Assembly (NCBI RefSeq): GCF_030816715.1
Contig: NZ_JAUSYH010000001.1
Coordinates: forward strand, 3,968,001-4,032,000
Reading direction: 5' to 3'
Length of the DNA: 64,000 bases
From: Streptomyces achromogenes
Lineage (GTDB): Bacteria > Actinomycetota > Actinomycetes > Streptomycetales > Streptomycetaceae
A program made the position numbers and the translations under genes. A model generated the notes under the pieces. It saw only the letters and a list, made by a program, of their open reading frames with translations, had not been told where the DNA came from and made no database searches. The first letter of the stretch is position 1. Every line of letters begins with the position of its first letter. This document shows positions 17,181 through 24,117 of the stretch, piece after piece.

Positions 17181-18677
17181 TCAGTCGCCGGCGGTGTCGC
17201 CCCGGCCCGCCGCCTCGGCCGCGTCTGCGGCCAGGTCCGCCAGGTCCAGGGCCGCCGCCATCCGGCCGGCGACGTCCTCGGCGTACGTCGCGTCCGAGCG
17301 CTCGAACGCGGAGCGGCCGGCGCCGCGCAGGAACGTCACGACGCCCAGGGTGCGGCCGCGGCTGCGCAGCACCGCGCACAGGGCGTGCACCGTGCCCTCC
17401 GGCCACTGACGGTCCCTGGCCCACTCCCGCACCTCGTCGGCCGGCGCCGAACCCGCGCCGGCCCGCACCGAGCCGGCCCGGGCGACGCACTGCAGCGCCG
17501 GATGGCCCCCGGCGTAGCGCAGCGGCAGGCCGGCGTGCCCGGTGAGCACACTGGGACCGGGGCCGCCCGTCGGGGTGGCCGCGACCCGCATCAGCCGAGG
17601 CCGCCCGGCGGCCTCCGGGTCGGCGGACGCACCGCCCATCAGCCGGTCCACCAGCGCGTGGTCGGCGAACCCGGCCAGCGCGAAGTCGAGATGGACGGTG
17701 GCCGCCTCGGACGGGTCCTCGCACTCGGCGGCCGCGCGGGCCGCCCGGTGCAGCTGGTTGGCGCGGAAACGCAGCAGCGAGGCCTCCTGCTCGCCCTGCT
17801 TGGCCTCCGTGACGTCCTGGAAGATCCAGCCCACCCCGAGCGGCACCGGCTCCTCGGCGAGCGGGGAGGCCAGCCGGAGGAAGCCGCTGCGCCAGCAGCG
17901 CCGTTTCTCGCCGTCCGGGGTGCGCACCCCGACCCACAGCTCGGCGGGCGCGGGCGGGGCGCCTTCGGCGAGGACGTGCGTCAGCGCGTTCTCCAGCTCC
18001 TCCGCGCCCCGGGTGAGGAGTTCGCCGAGCGGGCGGCCGAGGACCGCGGTGCGGCCGGCGCCGAGCGCGCGGGCGGCGTGCACGTTGACGACGGCGGGGC
18101 GCAGGTCGGCGTCGACCAGGACGACGCCCCAGGAGGCGTCCTCGAAGAGGGCCTCGCTGAGGGCGATGGAGCGTTCCAGGTCGATCTGGGCGTGCACCTC
18201 GCTGAAGGCGCAGTACAGCCCGGCGGCCTTGCCGTCGGGGCCGTGCACGGCGGCGGACTGGGTGCGCACGAGGACCCGGCCGCCGTCCTTCGTCACCAGG
18301 GCGAACTCGTGCACCTGACGGCCCGGCGCGTGCATGGCGGACATCAGCCGGCCCTCGATGTCGGCGGCGTCGGCCTCGCGCACGGCCCAGCCGGCGAAGC
18401 CGTGCCGGCCGACCGCCTCGGCCGAGCTCCAGCCGAGGATGCGTTCGGCCTCGCGGTTCCAGTGGGTGACGACCCCGTCGCCGTCGAAGGCGCACAGCGC
18501 CGCGTCCATGCCGTCCAGCAGTGCGGCGAGCAGGTCGGCGCCGTCCGGGCCGACCGGGACGGCCCCCGCCGCCGTGCCGTCCGGGGTCGTCGGGCCGTCG
18601 TCACCCGACCGCCCGGGCTGCTCGGGCTCGTCCGGCCCCAGCTCGTCGGTGGTCCCACTACGCCGGGAAGCACTCAC
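17181..18677 (-). CDS. PAS-PAS-GAF sensor protein without output domain
   Basis: 498 residues, soluble. A short acidic tail is followed by a PAS domain (about 48-165: CAFDGDGVVTHWNREAERIL), a second PAS domain (about 170-290: GVVLVDADLRPAVVNVHAARAL, ending IFQDVTEAKQ) and a GAF-like domain (about 300-480). In Streptomyces this sensor array is usually joined to a PP2C/SpoIIE phosphatase, but here the protein ends after GAF. GTG 18677 has a GGGGG site at 5 bases. It may sense a ligand and act through a protein partner. Confidence 0.82.
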   Translation of the reverse strand: MSASRRSGTTDELGPDEPEQPGRSGDDGPTTPDGTAAGAVPVGPDGADLLAALLDGMDAALCAFDGDGVVTHWNREAERILGWSSAEAVGRHGFAGWAVREADAADIEGRLMSAMHAPGRQVHEFALVTKDGGRVLVRTQSAAVHGPDGKAAGLYCAFSEVHAQIDLERSIALSEALFEDASWGVVLVDADLRPAVVNVHAARALGAGRTAVLGRPLGELLTRGAEELENALTHVLAEGAPPAPAELWVGVRTPDGEKRRCWRSGFLRLASPLAEEPVPLGVGWIFQDVTEAKQGEQEASLLRFRANQLHRAARAAAECEDPSEAATVHLDFALAGFADHALVDRLMGGASADPEAAGRPRLMRVAATPTGGPGPSVLTGHAGLPLRYAGGHPALQCVARAGSVRAGAGSAPADEVREWARDRQWPEGTVHALCAVLRSRGRTLGVVTFLRGAGRSAFERSDATYAEDVAGRMAAALDLADLAADAAEAAGRGDTAGD

Positions 18678-18873
18678 CTGGACCCCCTGCAGGTTCGCTC
18701 ACTTGCCCTCATTCAACTGGAACGTGACGCAGCCCACATATGATTCCCGCAAGATTGCCGGGGAATCGTCGCACCGCCGCCCGGTCACCTCGGGGCAGGA
18801 GCCGCAGGCCCGCCCATTCCGCCCGCCGACCGGCACCGTCGCCCGCGCCGTCGCCGTCGTCCCGGAAAAAGGG

Positions 18874-18902
18874 TTGAGCCCGCCGGGCGGGCTTCTTAGA
18901 GT
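18874..18902 (+). promoter_or_regulatory. Strong housekeeping-type promoter with a palindromic spacer
   Basis: TTGAGC (18874-18879), a 17-base spacer and TAGAGT (18897-18902) form a near-consensus HrdB-type promoter. The spacer and -35 overlap a perfect palindrome, GCCCGCC-G-GGCGGGC (18878-18892), that could be an operator. Followed by TTCTT it could alternatively be read as a small terminator. Predicted RNA start about 18908-18910, some 26 bases ahead of the small ORF. Confidence 0.6.
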
Positions 18903-18934
18903 GGCTGCACTTCGGAAAGGAGGTGGTTCGGCAG

Positions 18935-18973
18935 ATGTATGGATACCGGACGGAAGAGGTGACTGCGGGCTAG
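18935..18973 (+). CDS. 12-codon small ORF MYGYRTEEVTAG with an extreme Shine-Dalgarno
   Basis: ATG at 18935 through TAG at 18971-18973. It is preceded by GAAAGGAGGTG (about 11 bases before the start), an 11-base perfect complement to the 3' end of 16S rRNA, and by the promoter at 18874. The stop codon lies in the 5' arm and loop edge of a hairpin at 18966-18980. A ribosome finishing the ORF would therefore unfold that hairpin, as in attenuator leaders. I do not recognise the peptide. It is not Cys- or single-amino-acid-rich, so classic amino-acid attenuation is not obvious. Confidence 0.5.
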   Translation: MYGYRTEEVTAG

Positions 18974-19052
18974 CAGCCCGTCGTCGTACTCGGTTCGGCG
19001 CCGGACCCGCGTGTGCGCGATGCACGCAGCCGGCCAGACCCACGCAGTCACC

Positions 19053-19116
19053 CGACCCGCGAGTCGCCGGTACGTCCGGCCGGCCCCTCCTCGGAGAGGA
19101 CCAGACTCGCGGGTCG
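19053..19116 (+). terminator. 13-bp inverted repeat, candidate terminator of the small transcript
   Basis: CGACCCGCGAGTC (19053-19065) and its exact complement (19104-19116) enclose 38 bases that include a smaller CCTC/GAGG hairpin. No T-run follows. It lies between the small ORF and the downstream leader peptide. Confidence 0.45.
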
Positions 19117-19220
19117 CCTGCGTTCACGCTCCGTTCGGAGCGGGACGGCGCCCTCCGGCCCCGTTCCCGTGATTCCTTCGGCGTGTGATCCCCGCCACGC
19201 ACGGTTTTCCCGTCGCGCAG

Positions 19221-19226
19221 TACTCT
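19221..19226 (+). promoter_or_regulatory. -10-like box directly upstream of the leader peptide
   Basis: TACTCT at 19221-19226 is 6 bases ahead of ATG 19233, implying a leaderless or nearly leaderless mRNA. A clear -35 element is not visible (TTTTCC region about 18 bases upstream). Confidence 0.5.
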
Positions 19227-19232
19227 GGCGGC

Positions 19233-19307
19233 ATGCTTTCGCTCGTACGACGCCGCCATGTGGACTACGTCCGCGTCACGAGCATGGGCTGTCGACGCTC
19301 CCTCTGA
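19233..19307 (+). CDS. RRHVD-type putative cysteine leader peptide
   Basis: 24 residues: starts MLSLVRRRHVDYVRV and ends with GCRRSL before TGA at 19305-19307. The Arg-Arg-His-Val-Asp core followed by a Cys near the C-terminus is the pattern of actinobacterial putative leader peptides found ahead of sulfur- and cysteine-related genes, which are often leaderless and sense Cys supply by ribosome stalling. The next gene, 206 bases downstream on the same strand, encodes an isopenicillin-N-synthase-like oxygenase. The intervening DNA is pyrimidine-rich with two copies of CGCTGTTTCTCCGCG. Regulation of that oxygenase by Cys is inference. Confidence 0.7.
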   Translation: MLSLVRRRHVDYVRVTSMGCRRSL

Positions 19308-19512
19308 GCCTTCCGGCCCCCTCGCGGTTCTCACCGCGCCCGCGTTCCCGCGCTTCTCGCTGTTTCTCCGCGGTTCCCGCTGTTTCTCCGCGCTTCTCCG
19401 GAGTTTTCCGCGGTTGTCCGCGTTCCGGCGTTTCCCCGTCTCTGCCCACCTGGCACCCATGGGCCGGCCCACCCCACGCCGGCCGCGGGCCCCGTACACC
19501 CACGGACGCACC

Positions 19513-20565
19513 ATGACGAGCGTGACCCCCCTCCCGCACCGCGCCGACCAGGCCGAACCGTCCTACCGGCAACTGCCGGTCATCGATCTCTCCGACGCAG
19601 ACCGCGGACCCCGGGCGCGGAAACTGCTGCACGAGCGGCTGCATGGCGCCGCGCACGACGTGGGCTTCTTCCAGCTGGTCGGCCACGGGATCGGCCGGCG
19701 CGAGACCGAGGACCTGCTGACCGCCATGCGGGCCTTCTTCGCGCTGCCCGAGGCCGAGCGGCTCGCGATCGACAACGTGAACTCGCCGCACTTCCGCGGA
19801 TACACGCGGACCGGCGACGAGCGGACCGGCGGCCGGCAGGACTGGCGGGACCAGCTCGACATCGGGGCGGAGCGGCCCGCGCGGACACCGGGACCGGACG
19901 AACCCGCGTACTGGTGGCTCCAGGGGCCCAACCAGTGGCCCGGCGGCCTGCCCGCGCTGCGCACCGCGGCACTCGCCTGGATCGAGCGGCTGAGCGCCGT
20001 CGCCGAGAAGCTGTTGCACGAGTTGCTCGCCGCCGTCGGGGCGCCCGCGGACTTCTACGACCCGGTCTTCGGGGAGCGGGCCCACCCGCACCTGAAGCTG
20101 GTGCGGTATCCCGGGAGCGCGGGGGACGGGACCGGTCAGGGGGTGGGGGCCCACAAGGACTACGGGTTCCTGACGCTGCTCCTCCAGGACCGGGTGGGCG
20201 GGCTCCAGGTGCAGCGCGAGGACGGGCGCTTCCACGACGTTCCGCCGCTGGACGGCGCCTTCGTGGTGAACCTCGGAGAGCTGCTGGAGGTGGCGACGAA
20301 CGGGTATCTCCTGGCCACCAACCACCGGGTGGTGTCACCGCCGAGCGCGGTGGAGCGGTACTCCGTGCCGTTCTTCTACAACCCGCGCCTGGACGCCCGC
20401 ATCGAGCCGCTGCCCTTCCCGCACGCCTCCGCCGCGCCCGGGGTGACCGACGACCCCGCCAACCCGCTCTTCGCCGAGTACGGCTTCAACGAGCTGAAGG
20501 GAAAGCTGCGCGCCCACCCGCTGGTGGCCGAGCGGCATCACGCGGAGCTGCTCAGCCCCGCGTGA
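19513..20565 (+). CDS. Isopenicillin N synthase-family 2-oxoglutarate/Fe(II) dioxygenase
   Basis: 350 residues. The N-terminal DIOX_N domain (LPVIDLSDAD, GFFQLVGHGI) and the 2OG-FeII domain are complete. Iron ligands are His214, Asp216 (AHKDYGF) and His271 (ATNHRVV); the co-substrate anchor is Arg282-x-Ser284. The family includes plant-like 2-oxoglutarate oxygenases as well as IPNS, and nothing nearby suggests beta-lactam synthesis, so the substrate is unknown. ATG 19513 is preferred; an in-frame ATG at 19459 would add 18 Pro/Arg-rich residues. A Cys-type leader peptide sits upstream. Confidence 0.88.
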   Translation: MTSVTPLPHRADQAEPSYRQLPVIDLSDADRGPRARKLLHERLHGAAHDVGFFQLVGHGIGRRETEDLLTAMRAFFALPEAERLAIDNVNSPHFRGYTRTGDERTGGRQDWRDQLDIGAERPARTPGPDEPAYWWLQGPNQWPGGLPALRTAALAWIERLSAVAEKLLHELLAAVGAPADFYDPVFGERAHPHLKLVRYPGSAGDGTGQGVGAHKDYGFLTLLLQDRVGGLQVQREDGRFHDVPPLDGAFVVNLGELLEVATNGYLLATNHRVVSPPSAVERYSVPFFYNPRLDARIEPLPFPHASAAPGVTDDPANPLFAEYGFNELKGKLRAHPLVAERHHAELLSPA

Positions 20566-20620
20566 TCCCGGGTGATCCCGGGTGATCCCGGTTGATCCCG
20601 GGTGATCCCGGGTGATCCCC
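20561..20620. repeat. Six tandem copies of a 10-bp unit at the oxygenase stop codon
   Basis: GGTGATCCCG is repeated six times, starting at 20561, 20571, 20581, 20591, 20601 and 20611 with minor changes. The first unit contains the oxygenase stop codon (TGA 20563-20565). The array fills nearly all of the gap to the convergent citrate synthase stop at 20631. Confidence 0.9.
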
Positions 20621-20630
20621 GCGGTTCGGC

Positions 20631-21731
20631 TCAGTTCGCGATGTCGCCGTAGCCCTCGATCTCCCGGGGGTTGCGGGAGCCGGGGCCGATGTAGCGGGCC
20701 GACGGGCGGACCAGGCGGCCGGTGCGCTTCTGCTCCAGGATGTGCGCCGACCAGCCGGCCGTGCGAGCGCAGGTGAACATGGAGGTGAACATGTGCGCCG
20801 GGACCTCGGCGAAGTCCAGCACGATGGCCGCCCAGAACTCGACGTTCGTCGCGAGGACCCGGTCCGGGCGGCGGGCGTGCAGCTCGGCGAGGGCGGCCTT
20901 CTCCAGGGCTTCGGCGATCTCGAAGCGGGGCGCGCCGAGCTCGCGGGCGGTGCGGCGCAGCACGCGCGCGCGGGGGTCCTCGGCGCGGTAGACGCGGTGG
21001 CCGAAGCCCATCAGGCGCTCGCCCCTGTCGAGGGCCTGCCGGACGTAGGCGTCGGCGTCCCCGGTGCGCTCGATCTCCTCGATCATGCCGAGGACGCGGG
21101 ACGGGGCGCCGCCGTGCAGCGGGCCGGACATGGCGCCCACGGCACCGGAGAGCGCGGCGGCGACGTCGGCGCCGGTGGAGGCGATCACCCGGGCGGTGAA
21201 GGTGGACGCGTTCATGCCGTGTTCGGCCGCGGACGTCCAGTAGGCGTCGACCGCCTTGACGTGCTTGGGGTCGGGCTCGCCGCGCCAGCGGATCATGAAC
21301 CGTTCGACGACGGAGCGGGCCTTGTCGATCTCCCGCTGGGGGACCATGGGCGTGCCCTGGCCGCGCGCCGACTGGGCGACGTAGGACAGGGCCATGACGG
21401 CGGCGCGGGCGAGGTCCTCGCGGGCCTGCTCGGCGTCGATGTCGAGGAGGGGCTTGAGGCCCCAGACGGGCGCGAGCATGGCGAGCGCGGACTGGACGTC
21501 GACGCGGATGTCACCGGAGTGGACGGGGATCGGGAACGGCTCGGCGGGCGGCAGGCCGGGGTTGAAGGCGCCGTCCACGAGCAGGCCCCAGACGTTGCCG
21601 AAGGAGACATGGCCGACCAGGTCCTCGATGTCGACGCCCCGGTACCGCAGGGCGCCGCCCTCCTTGTCGGGTTCGGCGATCTCCGTCTCGAACGCGACGA
21701 CTCCTTCGAGTCCGGGTACGAAGTCGGACAT
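20631..21731 (-). CDS. Citrate synthase 2 (citrate synthase family)
   Basis: 366 residues from MSDFVPGLEGVVAFETEIAE. Citrate synthase landmarks include LRYRGVDIEDL near the N-terminus, GPLHGGAPSRV (catalytic His region), LMGFGHRVYRAEDPRA (second His) and the late NVEFWAAIVLD segment with the catalytic-type acidic residue. It is shorter than the hexameric main enzyme and resembles the second citrate synthase of Streptomyces, possibly a methylcitrate synthase. ATG 21731 has GAGGAG at 8 bases. It is divergent from pdxH. Confidence 0.88.
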   Translation of the reverse strand: MSDFVPGLEGVVAFETEIAEPDKEGGALRYRGVDIEDLVGHVSFGNVWGLLVDGAFNPGLPPAEPFPIPVHSGDIRVDVQSALAMLAPVWGLKPLLDIDAEQAREDLARAAVMALSYVAQSARGQGTPMVPQREIDKARSVVERFMIRWRGEPDPKHVKAVDAYWTSAAEHGMNASTFTARVIASTGADVAAALSGAVGAMSGPLHGGAPSRVLGMIEEIERTGDADAYVRQALDRGERLMGFGHRVYRAEDPRARVLRRTARELGAPRFEIAEALEKAALAELHARRPDRVLATNVEFWAAIVLDFAEVPAHMFTSMFTCARTAGWSAHILEQKRTGRLVRPSARYIGPGSRNPREIEGYGDIAN

Positions 21732-21896
21732 CAGGCGGCTCCTCGTGAGTGTGCGACGGATGGCGCCGGCGGATCCGCGGTCCGGGACGCGTCGAGCCGG
21801 GTCGACGTGCGGGGACTCGCGGTCCTGGCGCTCTCCCCAGTGTTGCCCCGTAGGGCTGGCGGTCACCCGACCGGGGTGGCATCTCACCCTATCCGC

Positions 21897-21935
21897 GAGT
21901 GCCACCTTTGGGGAGTGTCAGCGGCACTCAGTGCC
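21897..21935. promoter_or_regulatory. Inverted repeat in the citrate synthase-pdxH divergent promoter region
   Basis: GAGTGCC (21897-21903) is the inverted repeat of GGCACTC (21923-21929), and a further AGTGCC lies at 21930-21935. Three half-sites in 39 bases between two divergent starts could form an operator. The regulator is not known. Confidence 0.35.
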
Positions 21936-21993
21936 ATTCGGTGCGGGCCGGGCGGGTCGTCCGCCTCGGCGGGCCATACGGCAGGATGACCGT

Positions 21994-22698
21994 GTGACCG
22001 ACGCAGACGCCGCCTCCCCCGGACCGGGCCCCGGTGCCGGTCCCGGTCCCGCGCTCGACCCCGCCGCCATGCGCAAGCAGTACCGGGTCGAGGGAATCAC
22101 CGAGGCCGAGCTGGCCGCGACGCCCGTGGAGCAGTTCGCCCGCTGGTTCAAGGACGCGGCCGTGGAGGCCCGCCTCTTCGAGCCGAACGCCATGGTGGTC
22201 TCCACCGCGGACGCGGAGGGCCGGCCGAGCTCCCGCACGGTGCTGCTGAAGCAGTTCGACGAGAAGGGCTTCGTCTTCTACACCAACTACGACTCCCGCA
22301 AGGCCCGCGACCTGGCCGCGAACCCGCACGTCTCGCTGCTCTTCCCGTGGCATCCGATGGCCCGGCAGGTCATCGTGCGGGGCGTGGCGCGGCGCACCGG
22401 GCGCGACGAGACGGCGGCGTACTTCCGCACCCGGCCGCACGGCTCCCAGCTCGGCGCCTGGGCCAGCGCCCAGTCCTCGGTGATCGCCTCGCGCGACGGT
22501 CTCGACGCCTCCTACGCCGAGCTGGCGGCCCGCTACCCGGAGGGCGAGCAGGTGCCGGTGCCGCCGCACTGGGGCGGGTTCCGGGTGGCGCCGCAGTCCG
22601 TGGAGTTCTGGCAGGGCCGGCTGAACCGCCTGCACGACCGCCTGCGGTACGTGGCGGAGCCGGACGGCAGCTGGCGCGTGGAGCGACTCAGCCCGTGA
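21994..22698 (+). CDS. pdxH: Pyridoxamine 5'-phosphate oxidase
   Basis: 234 residues. A Gly/Pro-rich tail is followed by MRKQYRVEGITEAEL, then FMN-binding segments (SSRTVLLKQFDEKGFVFYTN, SRKARDLAANPHVSLLF) and the C-terminal PPHWGGFRVAPQSVEFWQG and RLHDRLRY. PdxH oxidises PNP or PMP to pyridoxal 5'-phosphate with FMN, the last step of B6 supply. GTG 21994 is chosen because it keeps the frame and has AGGA at 7 bases. Confidence 0.96.
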   Translation: MTDADAASPGPGPGAGPGPALDPAAMRKQYRVEGITEAELAATPVEQFARWFKDAAVEARLFEPNAMVVSTADAEGRPSSRTVLLKQFDEKGFVFYTNYDSRKARDLAANPHVSLLFPWHPMARQVIVRGVARRTGRDETAAYFRTRPHGSQLGAWASAQSSVIASRDGLDASYAELAARYPEGEQVPVPPHWGGFRVAPQSVEFWQGRLNRLHDRLRYVAEPDGSWRVERLSP

Positions 22699-22771
22699 GA
22701 CGGCGCGGCCCAGCTCCTGAGACCGGGGCTGTTCAGCCTTCCGAGGGGGCGCGGCACGCTCGGCACCGCCT

Positions 22772-23380
22772 TCAGCCGAGCGCCTCGTCCAGCAGCGCCG
22801 CCCACTGCGCCACCACCCGGTCGCGGCGCGGCCCGTCGTCGGTGAGGAGGTTGGCGAGGCCGAGGCCGCGAGCCATGTCGAGGAGTCCCTGGACCCTCTC
22901 GCGGACCCCGGGCACGGACTCGTCGGCGCCGAGGAGCTCCACGGCTATGCGGTGGGTCTCGCGGCCCACCCGGGCCTCCAGCTCGGTGACCCGCGGGCGC
23001 AGCTGCTCCTCGTTGGAGGCGGCCACCCACAGGTGAAGGGCGGCCCGGAAGAGGGGGCCGGTGTAGAGGTCGACGAGGGCGGCGACGACCGCGCGCCGGT
23101 CGCCGGCCGCGCCCTGCGGGAACAGGGCGCGCAACGCCGTCGAGCGTTCCTCGGCGACGTACTCGACGGCGGCGGTGAACAGGTCCTCGCGGGTGGGGAA
23201 GTGGTGCTGGGCGGCGCCGCGGGAGACGCCCGCGCGTTCGGCGACGACGGAGACCGTGGAGCCCGCCCAGCCGTGCTCGCCGAGGCAGGCCACGGCAGCC
23301 TCCAGCAGCCGCTGCCGGGTGGCCCGGCTGCGGTCCTGCTTGGGGACACGGTCGCGGTCCACCGCGCTCACAGTGCCCAT
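22772..23380 (-). CDS. TetR-family transcriptional regulator
   Basis: 202 residues. The helix-turn-helix is at about 18-64: RQRLLEAAVACLGEHGWAGS, then GVSRGAAQHHFPTREDLF. The C-terminal ligand domain is helical and unassigned. It is the last gene of an apparent eight-gene acyl-CoA catabolic operon and overlaps the enoyl-CoA hydratase stop by 13 bases, so it is a natural candidate for the repressor that binds the palindrome at 32919, with an acyl-CoA as effector. That link is inferred from context. Confidence 0.88.
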   Translation of the reverse strand: MGTVSAVDRDRVPKQDRSRATRQRLLEAAVACLGEHGWAGSTVSVVAERAGVSRGAAQHHFPTREDLFTAAVEYVAEERSTALRALFPQGAAGDRRAVVAALVDLYTGPLFRAALHLWVAASNEEQLRPRVTELEARVGRETHRIAVELLGADESVPGVRERVQGLLDMARGLGLANLLTDDGPRRDRVVAQWAALLDEALG

Positions 23381-24117
23381 GCGGGATCCCGTCGTTCGAG
23401 GAAGGCCGTCATCCCCTCGCGGGCCTCGGCGGTGGAGAACAACCGGGCCGAGAGTGCGGTGAGATCGGCGGCATCCCGGTCGAATGCCTCCAGCACCCTA
23501 GCCGTGAGCAGCCGTTTCGTCTCGGCGAGGGCCTGCGGGGCGGATCTGCGGAGTCCCTCCAGGACGGGGGTGAGGACGGCGTCGACGTCGTCGCCGGCCG
23601 CGGTCAGCAGGCCGATCCGGGCGGCCTCGGGGGCGTCGAAGCGCTCGCCGGTGAGGTAGTAGCGGGCGACGGCCCGCGGGTCGGTGCGCGGGAGCAGCGG
23701 CAGGGAGATCACCGCCGGCGCCACGCCGATCCGCACCTCCGTGAAGGCGAAGGTGGACGCGGTGGCGGCGGCGGTGACGTCGCAGGCGGCGAGCAGGCCG
23801 AGTCCGCCGGCGCGTACGTGCCCGGTGACGCGGGCGACGACCGGTTTGGGCAGGGCGACGATCCGGCGCAGCAGGCCGACGAACGCGTCCGGGTGGGGCG
23901 GGTCGCGCAGGTCGGCGCCGGCGCAGAAGGTGCCGCCGGTGTGGGTGAGGACGACCGCGCGGACGCCGGAGTCCTCGGCACAGTCCGCGAGGGCGCCGGC
24001 GAGGGCGCCGACGAGCGCCGAGGAGAGGGCGTTGCGGGTGGCTGGCGCGTCGAGGCTGAGCGTCTCGACGCCGCGCGCGCGGGTGCGTCCGATCAAGGGC
24101 GCCGTGGCCGTCGTCAT
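23368..24117 (-). CDS. Enoyl-CoA hydratase/isomerase family protein
   Basis: 249 residues, crotonase fold: APATRNALSSALVGALAGAL, the oxyanion-hole segment HTGGTFCAGADL, RAGGLGLLAACDVTAA and FTEVRIGVAPA. The second acidic position (Glu in VRIG region) is kept, while the first catalytic Glu of classical hydratases, usually in a GGGxELA context, is Leu (GGLGLLA). It may therefore be an isomerase or a one-Glu hydratase. Its ATG overlaps the 4CL-type gene stop by four bases. Confidence 0.86.
   Translation of the reverse strand: MTTATAPLIGRTRARGVETLSLDAPATRNALSSALVGALAGALADCAEDSGVRAVVLTHTGGTFCAGADLRDPPHPDAFVGLLRRIVALPKPVVARVTGHVRAGGLGLLAACDVTAAATASTFAFTEVRIGVAPAVISLPLLPRTDPRAVARYYLTGERFDAPEAARIGLLTAAGDDVDAVLTPVLEGLRRSAPQALAETKRLLTARVLEAFDRDAADLTALSARLFSTAEAREGMTAFLERRDPAWAL

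Larger units (their letters stand above)
18908..19116 (+). ncRNA. Candidate structured leader or small RNA
   Basis: From the predicted RNA start the transcript would contain: hairpin CGGGCT-AGC-AGCCCG (18966-18980); a competing long-range pairing GACTGCG (18961-18967) with CGCAGTC (19043-19049); a small hairpin GTGC...GCAC near 19012-19027; and a 13-bp perfect inverted repeat, 19053-19065 with 19104-19116 (core GACCCGCGAGTC), that could be the terminator. No gene fills this interval apart from the 12-codon ORF. It may be an attenuator for the downstream leader-oxygenase unit or a free sRNA. Confidence 0.4.

Noticed and set aside
19258..19512. N-terminal extension of the oxygenase to 19258
   Set aside because: The extra 85 codons are Arg/Ser/Pro-rich, overlap the leader peptide and pyrimidine repeats, and the fold begins after ATG 19513.
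19513..20565. True isopenicillin N synthase of a beta-lactam cluster
   Set aside because: No ACV synthetase, epimerase or other beta-lactam genes nearby; the family is broader than IPNS.
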